A DNA stretch of 64,000 bases from assembly GCF_029223885.1 (NCBI RefSeq), contig NZ_CP119409.1:522001-586000 (forward strand), in the 5' to 3' direction. A program made the translations under genes and the position numbers. Numbering within the stretch: the first letter of the stretch is position 1; every line of letters begins with the position of its first letter. Below, one piece after another: positions 44,231 to 54,100 of the stretch. The notes under the pieces were generated by a model. That model did no database searches and was not told where the DNA came from. It saw only the letters and a list, made by a program, of their open reading frames with translations. Origin of the DNA: Pararhizobium gei. GTDB taxonomy: Bacteria > Pseudomonadota > Alphaproteobacteria > Rhizobiales > Rhizobiaceae.

Positions 44231-44623
44231 ATGGAAAACGAGTTGTTCGAAGCGGCGAGGGACGCAATGGCCAAGGCGCATGCCCCCTATTCGAAGTTTC
44301 CGGTGGGTGCTGCCATACGCGCCGAGGACGGCAAGATCTATACGGGCGCCAATATAGAGAACCTGTCCTTTCCTGAAGGCTGGTGCGCCGAGACCACAGC
44401 GATCAGCCATATGGTGATGGCTGGCCAGCGCAAGATCGTCGAAGTCGCCGTTATCGCCGAAAAGCTCGCCCTCTGCCCGCCCTGTGGTGGCTGCCGGCAG
44501 CGGCTGGCGGAATTTTCCGGTGCCAGCACCCGCATCTATCTCTGCGACGAAACGGGCGTGAAGAAGAAACTCGTGCTGTCCGATCTTCTGCCGCACTCCT
44601 TCGAGACCGAGATTCTCGGATGA
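44231..44623 (+). CDS. cdd: Cytidine deaminase
   Basis: 130 residues, the short homotetrameric form. Converts cytidine and deoxycytidine to uridine and deoxyuridine. The zinc and catalytic motifs are CAETTAIS (Cys and the proton-shuttling Glu) and PCGGCRQ (two Cys). The substrate segment APYSKFPVGAAI precedes them. Its stop overlaps the next gene's ATG (ATGA). Confidence 0.96.
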   Translation: MENELFEAARDAMAKAHAPYSKFPVGAAIRAEDGKIYTGANIENLSFPEGWCAETTAISHMVMAGQRKIVEVAVIAEKLALCPPCGGCRQRLAEFSGASTRIYLCDETGVKKKLVLSDLLPHSFETEILG

Positions 44624-45417
44624 CGGCTGCTTCAGACATGCTGAAAGACAGGCTTGGCGGACTGTTGCCGCGCACCGGCATCGTGCTCGGCTCCGGCCTC
44701 GGCTCGCTCGTGGAAACGGTGGAGAATCCAATTCGGATTTCCTACGCAGATATTCCGGATTTTCCCGTCAGCGCCGTATCCGGCCATGCCGGCGAACTGA
44801 TTGCCGGCACGCTCGGCGGCATCGCGGTCGTCGTCCTCTCCGGCCGTGTGCATTTTTACGAGCGCGGGGATGCGAATGCGATGCGCGCGCCGATCGAAGC
44901 TTTGAAAGGGCTTGGTATCGAAACGCTGATCCTGACCAACTCTGCCGGATCGCTGCGCGAAAACCTACCGCCCGGTTCGGTGATGTTGATCACGGATCAT
45001 ATCAATTTTTCCGGTGTCAGTCCCTTGATCGGTGTCGAAAGCGACGACAGGTTTGTTGGGCTGACCTCGGCCTATGACCCTGGACTGATCGATCGCATGC
45101 GTGCCGCAGCGGTTCGATGCGACATCCCGCTTGGTGCAGGCGTCTACATGTGGTTCTCAGGCCCCAATTTCGAAACGCCGGCGGAAATCCGCATGGCGCG
45201 CATTCTCGGTGCCGATGCGGTGGGCATGTCGACGGTGCCCGAGGTCATCCTAGCCCGCTACTTCGGTCTCAGGGTCGCCGCAGCCTCCGTCATCACAAAT
45301 TTCGGTGCGGGCATGACGGGAGGCGAACTCAGCCATCACGAGACCAAGGATATGGCGCCCATCGGCGGGCGGCGCCTGGCCGCAATTCTGAGGGACATGA
45401 TTTCCGCGGAAGCCTGA
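44620..45417 (+). CDS. Purine nucleoside phosphorylase
   Basis: 265 residues from ATG 44620. Splits inosine, guanosine or xanthosine into base and (deoxy)ribose 1-phosphate. It belongs to the trimeric PunA/XapA class: phosphate loop GIVLGSGLGSL, SGHAGELIAG, GRVHFYERG, TNSAGSLRENLPPGSVMLIT, YMWFSGPNFETPAEIRM and VGMSTVPEVILARYFGLRV. Coupled to cdd by a 4-base overlap. The next gene, deoC, follows after about 110 bp. Confidence 0.93.
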   Translation: MTAASDMLKDRLGGLLPRTGIVLGSGLGSLVETVENPIRISYADIPDFPVSAVSGHAGELIAGTLGGIAVVVLSGRVHFYERGDANAMRAPIEALKGLGIETLILTNSAGSLRENLPPGSVMLITDHINFSGVSPLIGVESDDRFVGLTSAYDPGLIDRMRAAAVRCDIPLGAGVYMWFSGPNFETPAEIRMARILGADAVGMSTVPEVILARYFGLRVAAASVITNFGAGMTGGELSHHETKDMAPIGGRRLAAILRDMISAEA

Positions 45418-45526
45418 TGTTCCCGGCGGCGAACCGCTTTGCCAATGGCTCGCAGCCGTATAGAACATTTTCTACGGCTTGGTCGCCTCTGCGTGACCGG
45501 GCGTTATCGAGAACGGACGGACCCCC

Positions 45527-46303
45527 ATGATGCTCGAAGCCTCCAATCGCCAGATCGCCGCGCTTGCCCTGTCCATGCTGGACTTGACCGACCTGACCGA
45601 CACATGCACGCCGGAAGCGATCGAAGACCTCTGCAATCGCGCGCGAACGGCGTTCGGCAATACGGCGGCTATCTGCATCTGGCCGCGCTTTGTCGCCCAG
45701 GCCCGCGCCGTTCTGGGGTTGAACAGCGCGGTGAAGATCGCGACTGTCGTCAATTTCCCGTCTGGAGACCTGCCGGTGGATGCGGTGCTGGAGGAGGTTC
45801 GCCAGGCGGTCGCCGATGGCGCGGATGAGATCGATCTCGTCATTCCCTATCGCGCTTTCATGACGGGCGACGAGCAGGCGGTCCGTGTGATGGTGTCGGC
45901 AGTCCGCCACGCCTGCCCCCGTCCGGTAATCCTCAAGACGATCCTGGAGACCGGGGAGTTGAAGGATCGTGGCCTCATCCGCAGCGCCTCCCATATTGCG
46001 ATCCAGGAGGGAGCCGATTTCATCAAGACGTCTACCGGCAAAGTTGCAGTCAATGCGACGCTGGAAGCAGCCGACATCATGCTGACCTGCATTCGGGAAA
46101 GCGGCCGCAAGGTGGGCTTCAAGCCCGCAGGTGGGGTCCGCACGGTCGCCGATGCCCGCCTCTACCTCACTTTGGCGGCCACCATCCACAGTCCCGACTG
46201 GCCTATGGCCTCGACCTTCCGGTTCGGCGCTTCCGGCCTTCTCGCTGATATTCTCGCCGTTTTGGAGGACCGTGACGCGGTCGCCGGTGCGACGGCCTAT
46301 TGA
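45527..46303 (+). CDS. deoC: Deoxyribose-phosphate aldolase
   Basis: 258 residues. Cleaves 2-deoxyribose 5-phosphate to glyceraldehyde 3-phosphate and acetaldehyde, the last step of deoxynucleoside use. The active-site Lys is in DFIKTSTGK; EIDLVIPYRAF and VGFKPAGGVRTVADA are the other conserved segments. Two adjacent ATG codons make the start uncertain by one residue. Overlaps or abuts deoA downstream. Confidence 0.95.
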   Translation: MMLEASNRQIAALALSMLDLTDLTDTCTPEAIEDLCNRARTAFGNTAAICIWPRFVAQARAVLGLNSAVKIATVVNFPSGDLPVDAVLEEVRQAVADGADEIDLVIPYRAFMTGDEQAVRVMVSAVRHACPRPVILKTILETGELKDRGLIRSASHIAIQEGADFIKTSTGKVAVNATLEAADIMLTCIRESGRKVGFKPAGGVRTVADARLYLTLAATIHSPDWPMASTFRFGASGLLADILAVLEDRDAVAGATAY

Positions 46304-46305
46304 GG

Positions 46306-47616
46306 ATGATCCCGCAGGAGCTTATCCGGAGAAAGCGAAACGGCGAAAGGCTCGACGCGGCGGAGATCGCGGACTTCATTCGCGGTCTTTCTGACGGTTC
46401 GATATCCGAGGGCCAGGTGGCGGCATTCGCTATGGCCGTCTGGTTTTCCGGCATGGATCGCGATGAGACGGTGGCACTCACCCGCGCGATGCGCGACAGC
46501 GGCGATATCCTGTCCTGGTCCGGTGTCGGCAAGCCCATTGCCGACAAGCATTCGACAGGCGGCGTCGGAGACAATGTTTCCCTGATGCTCGCGCCGATCA
46601 TGGCCGCCTGTGGCCTTGCTGTTCCCATGATTTCGGGCAGGGGGCTCGGTCATACCGGCGGCACGCTCGACAAACTCGAATCGATACCCGGCTACAGGGT
46701 CGCGCCGTCCGCCGCCTTGTTCCGCAAGGCTGTGGAGTCCGCTGGCTGTGCCATTGTCGGCCCGACGGCCAATCTTGCCCCGGCCGACCGGCGTCTCTAC
46801 GCGATCCGCGACGTCACGGCCACGGTCGATTCCGTGCCGCTGATCACCGCCTCCATCCTGTCCAAAAAGCTGGCCGCCGGGCTGCAATCGCTGGTGCTTG
46901 ACGTGAAGGTCGGAAACGGCGCCTTCATGACCGGCTTGGACGAGGCCGGACGATTGGCGCGCGCGCTGGTAGACGTCGCAAACCAGGCCGGTGTCACCAC
47001 GACGGCCCTGATCACCGACATGAACGAGCCTCTGGCAGATGCAGTTGGCAATGCTTTGGAGATTGGCAACTGCCTCGCTTTTCTGCGCGGTGAAAAGGCG
47101 GGAACGCGGCTGGAGGCCGTGGTGATGTCGTTTGCCGCGGAAATGCTGATGACCTCAGGGATCGCGGCCAGTCCGACGGAGGGCACCGATCTTGCCGTGC
47201 GCGCCTTGAGCAGCGGTTCGGCACTGGAGCATTTCGCCCGCATGGTGCACCTGCTCGGCGGCCCCGTGGATTTCGTCGAGAGGCCGGACCTGTATCTGTC
47301 GCGTGCGCCTGTCATTCTTCCGGTCGAGGCGCCGCAGGATGGCTTTCTGCGCTCCTGCGATACGCGGGAGATCGGCATGGAGTTGATTGCTCTGGGTGGC
47401 GGGCGCTTGAGGCCCGATACTGTGATCGATCATCGCGTCGGTTTCAGCGACTTGCAACCGCTGGGAAAGGAAATCGGCAGGGGAGAGGTTTTCGCAGTCG
47501 TCCATGCGGCGAGCGAAGATCAGGCGCTGAGGGCAAGGGAGCGAATGCTGGCAATCTACGACTTTGGTGAGGCGCCCGTCAAACCACCTGTGGTCCTGTC
47601 GAGGATCAGTTCTTAA
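46306..47616 (+). CDS. deoA: Thymidine phosphorylase
   Basis: 436 residues from ATG 46306 (a TTG at 46300 would overlap the deoC stop). Converts thymidine and deoxyuridine to base and deoxyribose 1-phosphate. Signature ISGRGLGHTGGTLDKLESIP and the phosphate loop KHSTGGVGDNVS are present, with VDSVPLITASILSKKLAAGL. The stop TAA touches the left end of an IS5-family remnant, so the insertion may have altered the last codons. Confidence 0.95.
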   Translation: MIPQELIRRKRNGERLDAAEIADFIRGLSDGSISEGQVAAFAMAVWFSGMDRDETVALTRAMRDSGDILSWSGVGKPIADKHSTGGVGDNVSLMLAPIMAACGLAVPMISGRGLGHTGGTLDKLESIPGYRVAPSAALFRKAVESAGCAIVGPTANLAPADRRLYAIRDVTATVDSVPLITASILSKKLAAGLQSLVLDVKVGNGAFMTGLDEAGRLARALVDVANQAGVTTTALITDMNEPLADAVGNALEIGNCLAFLRGEKAGTRLEAVVMSFAAEMLMTSGIAASPTEGTDLAVRALSSGSALEHFARMVHLLGGPVDFVERPDLYLSRAPVILPVEAPQDGFLRSCDTREIGMELIALGGGRLRPDTVIDHRVGFSDLQPLGKEIGRGEVFAVVHAASEDQALRARERMLAIYDFGEAPVKPPVVLSRISS

Positions 47617-48045
47617 AGACTGTTTGACAACTTGCCGCTGGTTTCTCTTTGTGATTCACGCTGACGATGTGGACAGAAAAGAGCCGGGGCCGCATGGCCA
47701 GGATCGAGACGAAAACGAAGCGCTATCCGAGCGATCTGACGGATGAGGAATGGTCGGCGGTCGAGCCGTTGATGCCGCATGCCAGTGCGACGGGCCGTCG
47801 TCGGGGGACGGACTTGCGCGAAATCCTCAATGCGATCCGATATATGGTTCGTTCGGGATGTGAATGGCGGATGTTGCCGGATCCACTTCCCACCCTGGCA
47901 GACGGTGGACTGTTGGTTCCGGCGCTTCGCGCGGCGATTGCTGTTTCAGACGATCCAGGACGTCGCCCTGATGATCAATCGCGAACGGGAAGCGCGAGAG
48001 GCGCAGCCGACTGCCGGGCGTGATCGACAGCCAGTCGGTCTGGCA
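47617..48045 (+). mobile_element. IS5-family insertion sequence remnant, left copy
   Basis: Begins AAAGACTGTTTGACAACTTG just after the deoA stop. Encodes the N-terminal part of an IS5-type transposase (YPSDLTDEEWSAVEPLMP, REILNAIRYMVRSGCEWRML), then a frameshift near 47880 and the continuation FPPWQTVDCWFRRFARRLLF to INREREAREAQPTAG and DSQSV. The rest of the gene and right end are missing. Closely similar to the remnant at 56964-57486. The 70 bp up to the RTX stop hold no gene. Confidence 0.82.
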
Positions 48046-48115
48046 ACGGGGCTGAACGACTTCAATTCTCAGATAGTTGCAAACCAGTTCCACTGTAAGC
48101 TTCTTGCTGTAGCGA

Positions 48116-51100
48116 CTAGGTAATTATAAAATCTGCGTTGGTTAGCGCGAGGCCGCCCGCTATCTTTGCAAATTGAACCGCAGCAACTCCGTTGCTCGTA
48201 TTACCATCGGCGTCATAAAAAAGCGCACCCGAATCAGTGTCGTAAATAATACGATGGGATCCATTTTGCGCGATGCCAGCTGTGCTGGCCCAGAAGGCGG
48301 CGGAGTTTAAGGTTCCCGTGCTCAACTGTGAAAATATTGATTTTGCAAGACTGATCGTGTCGTCGATTACGTTAAAATCGGCAATGGTGTCGATATTGTT
48401 GGCGCTGTTAAGCTGCGTGGTAAAATTGAACGTGTCGCTACCGGTGCCGCCCGTCAGCGTGTCATTGCCTTGAAGTCCAAAAATCTTGTCATCGCCGCCA
48501 AATCCGAAAATTTGGTTCTGTCCAGCATTGCCGGTGATCGTCTGACCGAGATTATTTCCGGTGAGATTGAGCGCGCCGGTGCCGGTGGCAAGCGTGGTCT
48601 GCAGCGTTTCCACATAGGCGCTTCCGCTAAGCGCGTAGGAAACCGAGGCGAGAACCGTGTCGTTCGTGCCGCCCGACGATGTCTCCACCACCACGTCGCC
48701 GGAATTGTCGACGATATAGGTGTCGTTGCCGGCGCGACCGGTCATTGTGTCGGCGTCACCCTTGCCATTGATGATGTTGGCACCGTCATTGCCAGTGATC
48801 GTCTGGCGGAGATTGTTTCCGGTGAGGTTGAGCGCGCCGGTGCCGGTGGCAAGCGTGGTCTGCAGCGTTTCCACATAGGCGCTTCCGCTAAGCGCGTAGG
48901 AAACCGAGGCGAGAACCGTGTCGTTCGTGCCGCCCGACGATATCTCCACCACCACGTCGTTGGAATTGTCGACGATATAGGTGTCGTTGCCGTTACCGCC
49001 GGTCAACGTGTCGATGCCGCCGCCTCCGTCGATGAGGTTGGCCGCGCTATTGCCCGTGATGGTGTTGGCGAGACCATTTCCGGTTCCATTGATCGCTGCG
49101 GTTCCGAGAAGGATCAGCCTTTCGGTTTCGGTGGCAAGTGTCCAAGTCACGCCGGACTGGATAGTGTCGATCCCCCCGGCGGCCAGTTCGATGGTTTTGT
49201 CGCCGGAATTGTCGACGATATAGATGTCGTTGCCGGCGCGACCGGTCATTGTGTCGGCGCCACCCTTGCCATCGATGATGTTGGCACCGTCATTGCCAGT
49301 GATCGTCTGGCCGAGATTATTTCCGGTGAGATTGAGCGCGCCGGTTCCGGTGGCGAGCGTGGTCTGCAGCGTTTCCACATAGGCGCTTGCGCCAAGCGCG
49401 TAGGAAACCGAGGCGAGAACCGTGTCGTTCGTGCCGCTCGACGATGTCTCTACGACCACGTCGCTGGAATTGTCGACGATATAGGTGTCGTTGCCGTTAC
49501 CGCCGGTCAACGTGTCGATGCCGCCGCCTCCGTCGATGAGGTTGGCCGCGCTATTGCCCGTGATGGTGTTGGCGAGACCATTTCCGGTTCCATTGATCGC
49601 TGCGGTTCCAAGAAGGATCAGCTTTTCGGTTTCGGTGGCAAGTGTCCAAGTCACGCCGGACTGGATGGTGTCGATCCCCCCGGCGGCCAGTTCGATGGTT
49701 TTGTCGCCGGAATTGTCGACGATATAGATGTCGTTGCCGGCGCGACCGGTCATTGTGTCGGCGCCACCCTTGCCATCGATGATGTTGGCACCGTCATTGC
49801 CGGTGATCGTCTGGCCAAGATTATTTCCGGTGAGATTGAGCGCGCCGGTTCCGGTGGCGAGCGTGGTCTGCAGCGTTTCCACATAGGCGCTTGCGCCAAG
49901 CGCGTAGGAAACCGAGACGAGAACCGTGTCGTTCGTGCCGCCCGATGATGTCTCCACCACCACGTCGCCGGAATTGTCGACGATATAGGTGTCGTTGCCG
50001 GCGCCGCCGATCAATGCGTCGATGCCGGCGCCTCCGTCGATGAGATTGGCCGCGCCATTGCCCGTGATGGTGTTGGCGAGACCGTTTCCGGTTCCATTGA
50101 TCGCTACCGTGCCGGTCAGCGTCAGCTTTTCGACTTCGGCTGATAGGGTGTATGTTATCGAGGCGAGGACGAGATCTGCGGTCCCGCCGCCGGCCGTCTC
50201 GTTGACGGTGTCACCCACATTATCGATCACATAGGTGTCATCGCCGTTTCCGCCTGTCAGTCCGTCCGCGCCCATACCGCCATTCAGAACGTCATTACCC
50301 CCACCCGTGATGACTTGGTCGTCGGCAGCACCTGTCGCAACGTCGAAGCGTTCGGCGCCGAAGAAGTCGATATGGTGGCCGTCGTCGTAAGGATTCTTGT
50401 AGTAGGCGCCCTTGTAGCCGCCCTCCGTCGCGTCGACCGAGAAGCCAGAGGTGAAGATGCTGTAGGCGACCGTGGAGTAGTCGACGACGAGAAGGTCGCT
50501 CCCCGCGCCGAGATGCACCTGGTCGCGCCCGCCCGCCACCTTGACGGTATCGTCGCCGTCATTGGTGGCGATGTAGTCGGCAAGCGCGTCCGCGCCGGTG
50601 ATGATGTTGTCGTTGTAGGCGCCGGTCGAAAAGTTCTCGACGCCCCCACTCGCGTCCAACGTCCCCAGCGCCTCGATGCCGCGCACCGAACCCGTCTTGC
50701 CGGCAATCGCATAGGTGCCCTGAACGGCTGCCGAGGTCAGGTTGATGGCGATGGCACCCGTTGCGGCCGACTTGTCGGCCTGCCAGCGATCGGAGCCGGT
50801 GATCGTCGTCGTGCCGGACACGGTTACGCCGCCGTCGACGACGTCCGCGCCCTTGCCGGTTCGGAACGTGTCGTTGCCGCCATTGCCGTCAAGGATGTCG
50901 TTGCCGTCACCCGTGACGATGCGGTCGTCGGCGTCGTCCGTGGTGACGATGAAGTGCTCGACGCCCGAGAAAATCACGCGGTTGCCGTTGTCGTAGGGGT
51001 CCTTGTAGTAGGTGCCGGAATAACCCGCCGCGAGCGAGCCGGTGAAGCCAGAGGTAAAGATGCTGTAGTCGGCCTCCAGCACAGACCAGTCGACGACCAG

Positions 51101-54100
51101 CGTGTCGGTGCCCGCGCCCATCGCCACCTCGTCGCGGCCGTCGAAGATCGTGACGGTGTCGTTGCCGCCATTGGTGACGATATAGTCGTAGAAGTCGCCG
51201 CGGCTGGTGGTCAAAACGTCATTGCCGGCGCCGGTCGAGAAGAGCTGCGTAGCGCCGTCGTAATAGCCCAGCGCGTCGATGCCCCGCAGCGTGGCCGAGG
51301 TCGTGCCGATCGCATAGGTGCCCTGAACGCCGGCAAGGTTCAGATCCAGCGTGATCGCCGTCGTCGCATCGCTCTTGTCAGCCGCCCATGCGTCGCCGCC
51401 GAGCCCGCCGTCGACCGTGTCCGCACCCTTCCCCGTCAGCAAGCGATCGTTGCCGCCATTGCCCTGCACCGTGTCGGCAAAATCACCCGTGATGATGCGG
51501 TCGTCGGCAGCACCTGTCGCAACGTCGAAGCGTTCGGCGCCGAAGAAGTCGATATGGTGGCCGTCGTCGTAAGGATTCTTGTAGTAGGCGCCCTTGTAGC
51601 CGCCCTCCGTCGCGTCGACCGAGAAGCCAGAGGTGAAGATGCTGTAGGCGACCGTGGAGTAGTCGACGACGAGAAGGTCGCTCCCCGCGCCGAGATGCAC
51701 CTGGTCGCGCCCGCCCGCCACCTTGACGGTATCGTCGCCGTCATTGGTGGCGATGTAGTCGGCAAGCGCGTCCGCGCCGGTGATGATGTTGTCGTTGTAG
51801 GCGCCGGTCGAAAAGTTCTCGACGCCCCCACTCGCGTCCAACGTCCCCAGCGCCTCGATGCCGCGCACCGAACCCGTCTTGCCGGCAATCGCATAGGTGC
51901 CCTGAACGGCTGCCGAGGTCAGGTTGATGGCGATGGCACCCGTTGCGGCCGACTTGTCGGCCTGCCAGCGATCGGAGCCGGTGATCGTCGTCGTGCCGGA
52001 CACGGTTACGCCGCCGTCGACGACGTCCGCGCCCTTGCCGGTTCGGAACGTGTCGTTGCCGCCATTGCCGTCAAGGATGTCGTTGCCGTCACCCGTGACG
52101 ATGCGGTCGTCGGCGTCGTCCGTGGTGACGATGAAGTGCTCGACGCCCGAGAAAATCACGCGGTTGCCGTTGTCGTAGGGGTCCTTGTAGTAGGTGCCGG
52201 AATAACCCGCCGCGAGCGAGCCGGTGAAGCCAGAGGTAAAGATGCTGTAGTCGGCCTCCAGCACAGACCAGTCGACGACCAGCGTGTCGGTGCCCGCGCC
52301 CATCGCCACCTCGTCGCGGCCGTCGAAGATCGTGACGGTGTCGTTGCCGCCATTGGTGACGATATAGTCGTAGAAGTCGCCGCGGCTGGTGGTCAAAACG
52401 TCATTGCCGGCGCCGGTCGAGAAGAGCTGCGTAGCGCCGTCGTAATAGCCCAGCGCGTCGATGCCCCGCAGCGTGGCCGAGGTCGTGCCGATCGCATAGG
52501 TGCCCTGAACGCCGGCAAGGTTCAGATCCAGCGTGATCGCCGTCGTCGCATCGCTCTTGTCAGCCGCCCATGCGTCGCCGCCGAGCCCGCCGTCGACCGT
52601 GTCCGCACCCTTCCCCGTCAGCAAGCGGTCGTTGCCGCCATTGCCCTGCACCGTGTCGGCAAAGTCACCCGTGACGATGCGGTCGTCGGCGTCGTCCGTG
52701 GTGACGATGAAGTGCTCGACGCCCGAGAAAATCACGCGGTTGCCGTTGTCGTAGGGGTCCTTGTAGTAGGTGCCGGAATAACCCGCTGCGAGCGAGCCGG
52801 TGAAGCCAGAGGTAAAGATGCTGTAGTCGGCCTCCAGCACCGACCAGTCGACGACCAGCGTGTCGGTGCCCGCGCCCATCGCCACCTCGTCGCGGCCGTC
52901 GAAGATCGTGACGGTGTCGTTGCCGCCATTGGTCACGATATAGTCGTAGAAGTCGCCGCGGCTGGTGGTCAAAACATCGTTGCCGGCGCCGGTCGAGAAG
53001 AGCTGCGTAGCGCCGTCGTAATAGCCCAGCGCATCGATGCCCCGCAGCGTGGCCGAGGCCGTGCCGATCGCATAGGTGCCCTGGACGCCGGCAAGGTTCA
53101 GATCCAGCGTGATCGCCGTCGTCGCATCGCTCTTGTCAGCCGCCCATGCGTCGCCCCCGAGCCCGCCGTCGACCGTGTCCGCACCCTTCCCCGTCAGCAA
53201 GCGATCGTTGCCGCCATTGCCCTGCACCGTGTCGGCAAAGTCACCCGTGATGATGCGGTCGTCGGCAGAACCTGTCGCAACGTTGAAACGTTCGGCGCCG
53301 AAAAAGTCGATGCGGTGGCCGTCGTCGTAGGGATCCTTGTAGTAGGCGCCCTTGTAGCCGCCCTCCGTCGCGTCCACCGAAAAGCCAGAGGTGAAGATGC
53401 TGTAGGCGACCGTGGAGTAGTCGACGACGAGAAGGTCAGTCCCCGCGCCGAGATGCGCGACATCGCGCCCGCCGATCGTTCGGATGACGTCCGACGCAGC
53501 GGCGCCCCAGAGCACGTCGTTGGCGGTTCCGCCCGTCAGGTCGAACCGCTCTACATTCTCGAACGAAGCGGTGTAGTAGTAGTGCGTCGTGCTGTGGTTC
53601 ACGACGGTGACGGTGTGCGAGTAGGAGCTGTAGCCGCCGCCATTCGCATCGCGCGTCACATCCTGCGTCGCCCGCGACCAGTCCATGAACAGAAGGTCAC
53701 CCGTCCCGGTGCCGCCGTCGAAGTGGGCGCCGTAAGAGGTGGCGAGATCGACCTTCAGCGTGTCGTTGCCGCCTTCGCCGGAGAAGAATGTCGAGGTGCG
53801 CTTGAAGAGGGGATCGGTAGACTGGATGCCGACGGCATTGACGACCGTTCCGCGCACGTCGAGCGTGTCGTTTCCGTCGCCAACCTCAAGATCGATCGCC
53901 TCGATGGAGGAGAGCTTGGTGCCGTCCGAGAGGAAAAAAGTGTTGGAGCCCTGTGCGAGCAGCAGCGTCACATTGTTGCTGCCGTCACCGGACAGCGTCA
54001 CGACCGCACGGTCGAAGCCGCCGCCGCCCAGAAATTCGTCGACCCCTCCGCCGCCGATGAGAACGTCGTCGCCGCCATTGCCGGCAAGCACATCGGCAAG

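Noticed and set aside
43112..44731. A 539-residue minus-strand frame across permease 2 and cdd
   Set aside because: The opposite frames are unmistakable permease and deaminase; the antisense product has no coherent domain.
48470..49948. A 492-residue plus-strand frame antisense to the RTX 3' part
   Set aside because: Same cause: repeats of the RTX gene give long open complementary frames.
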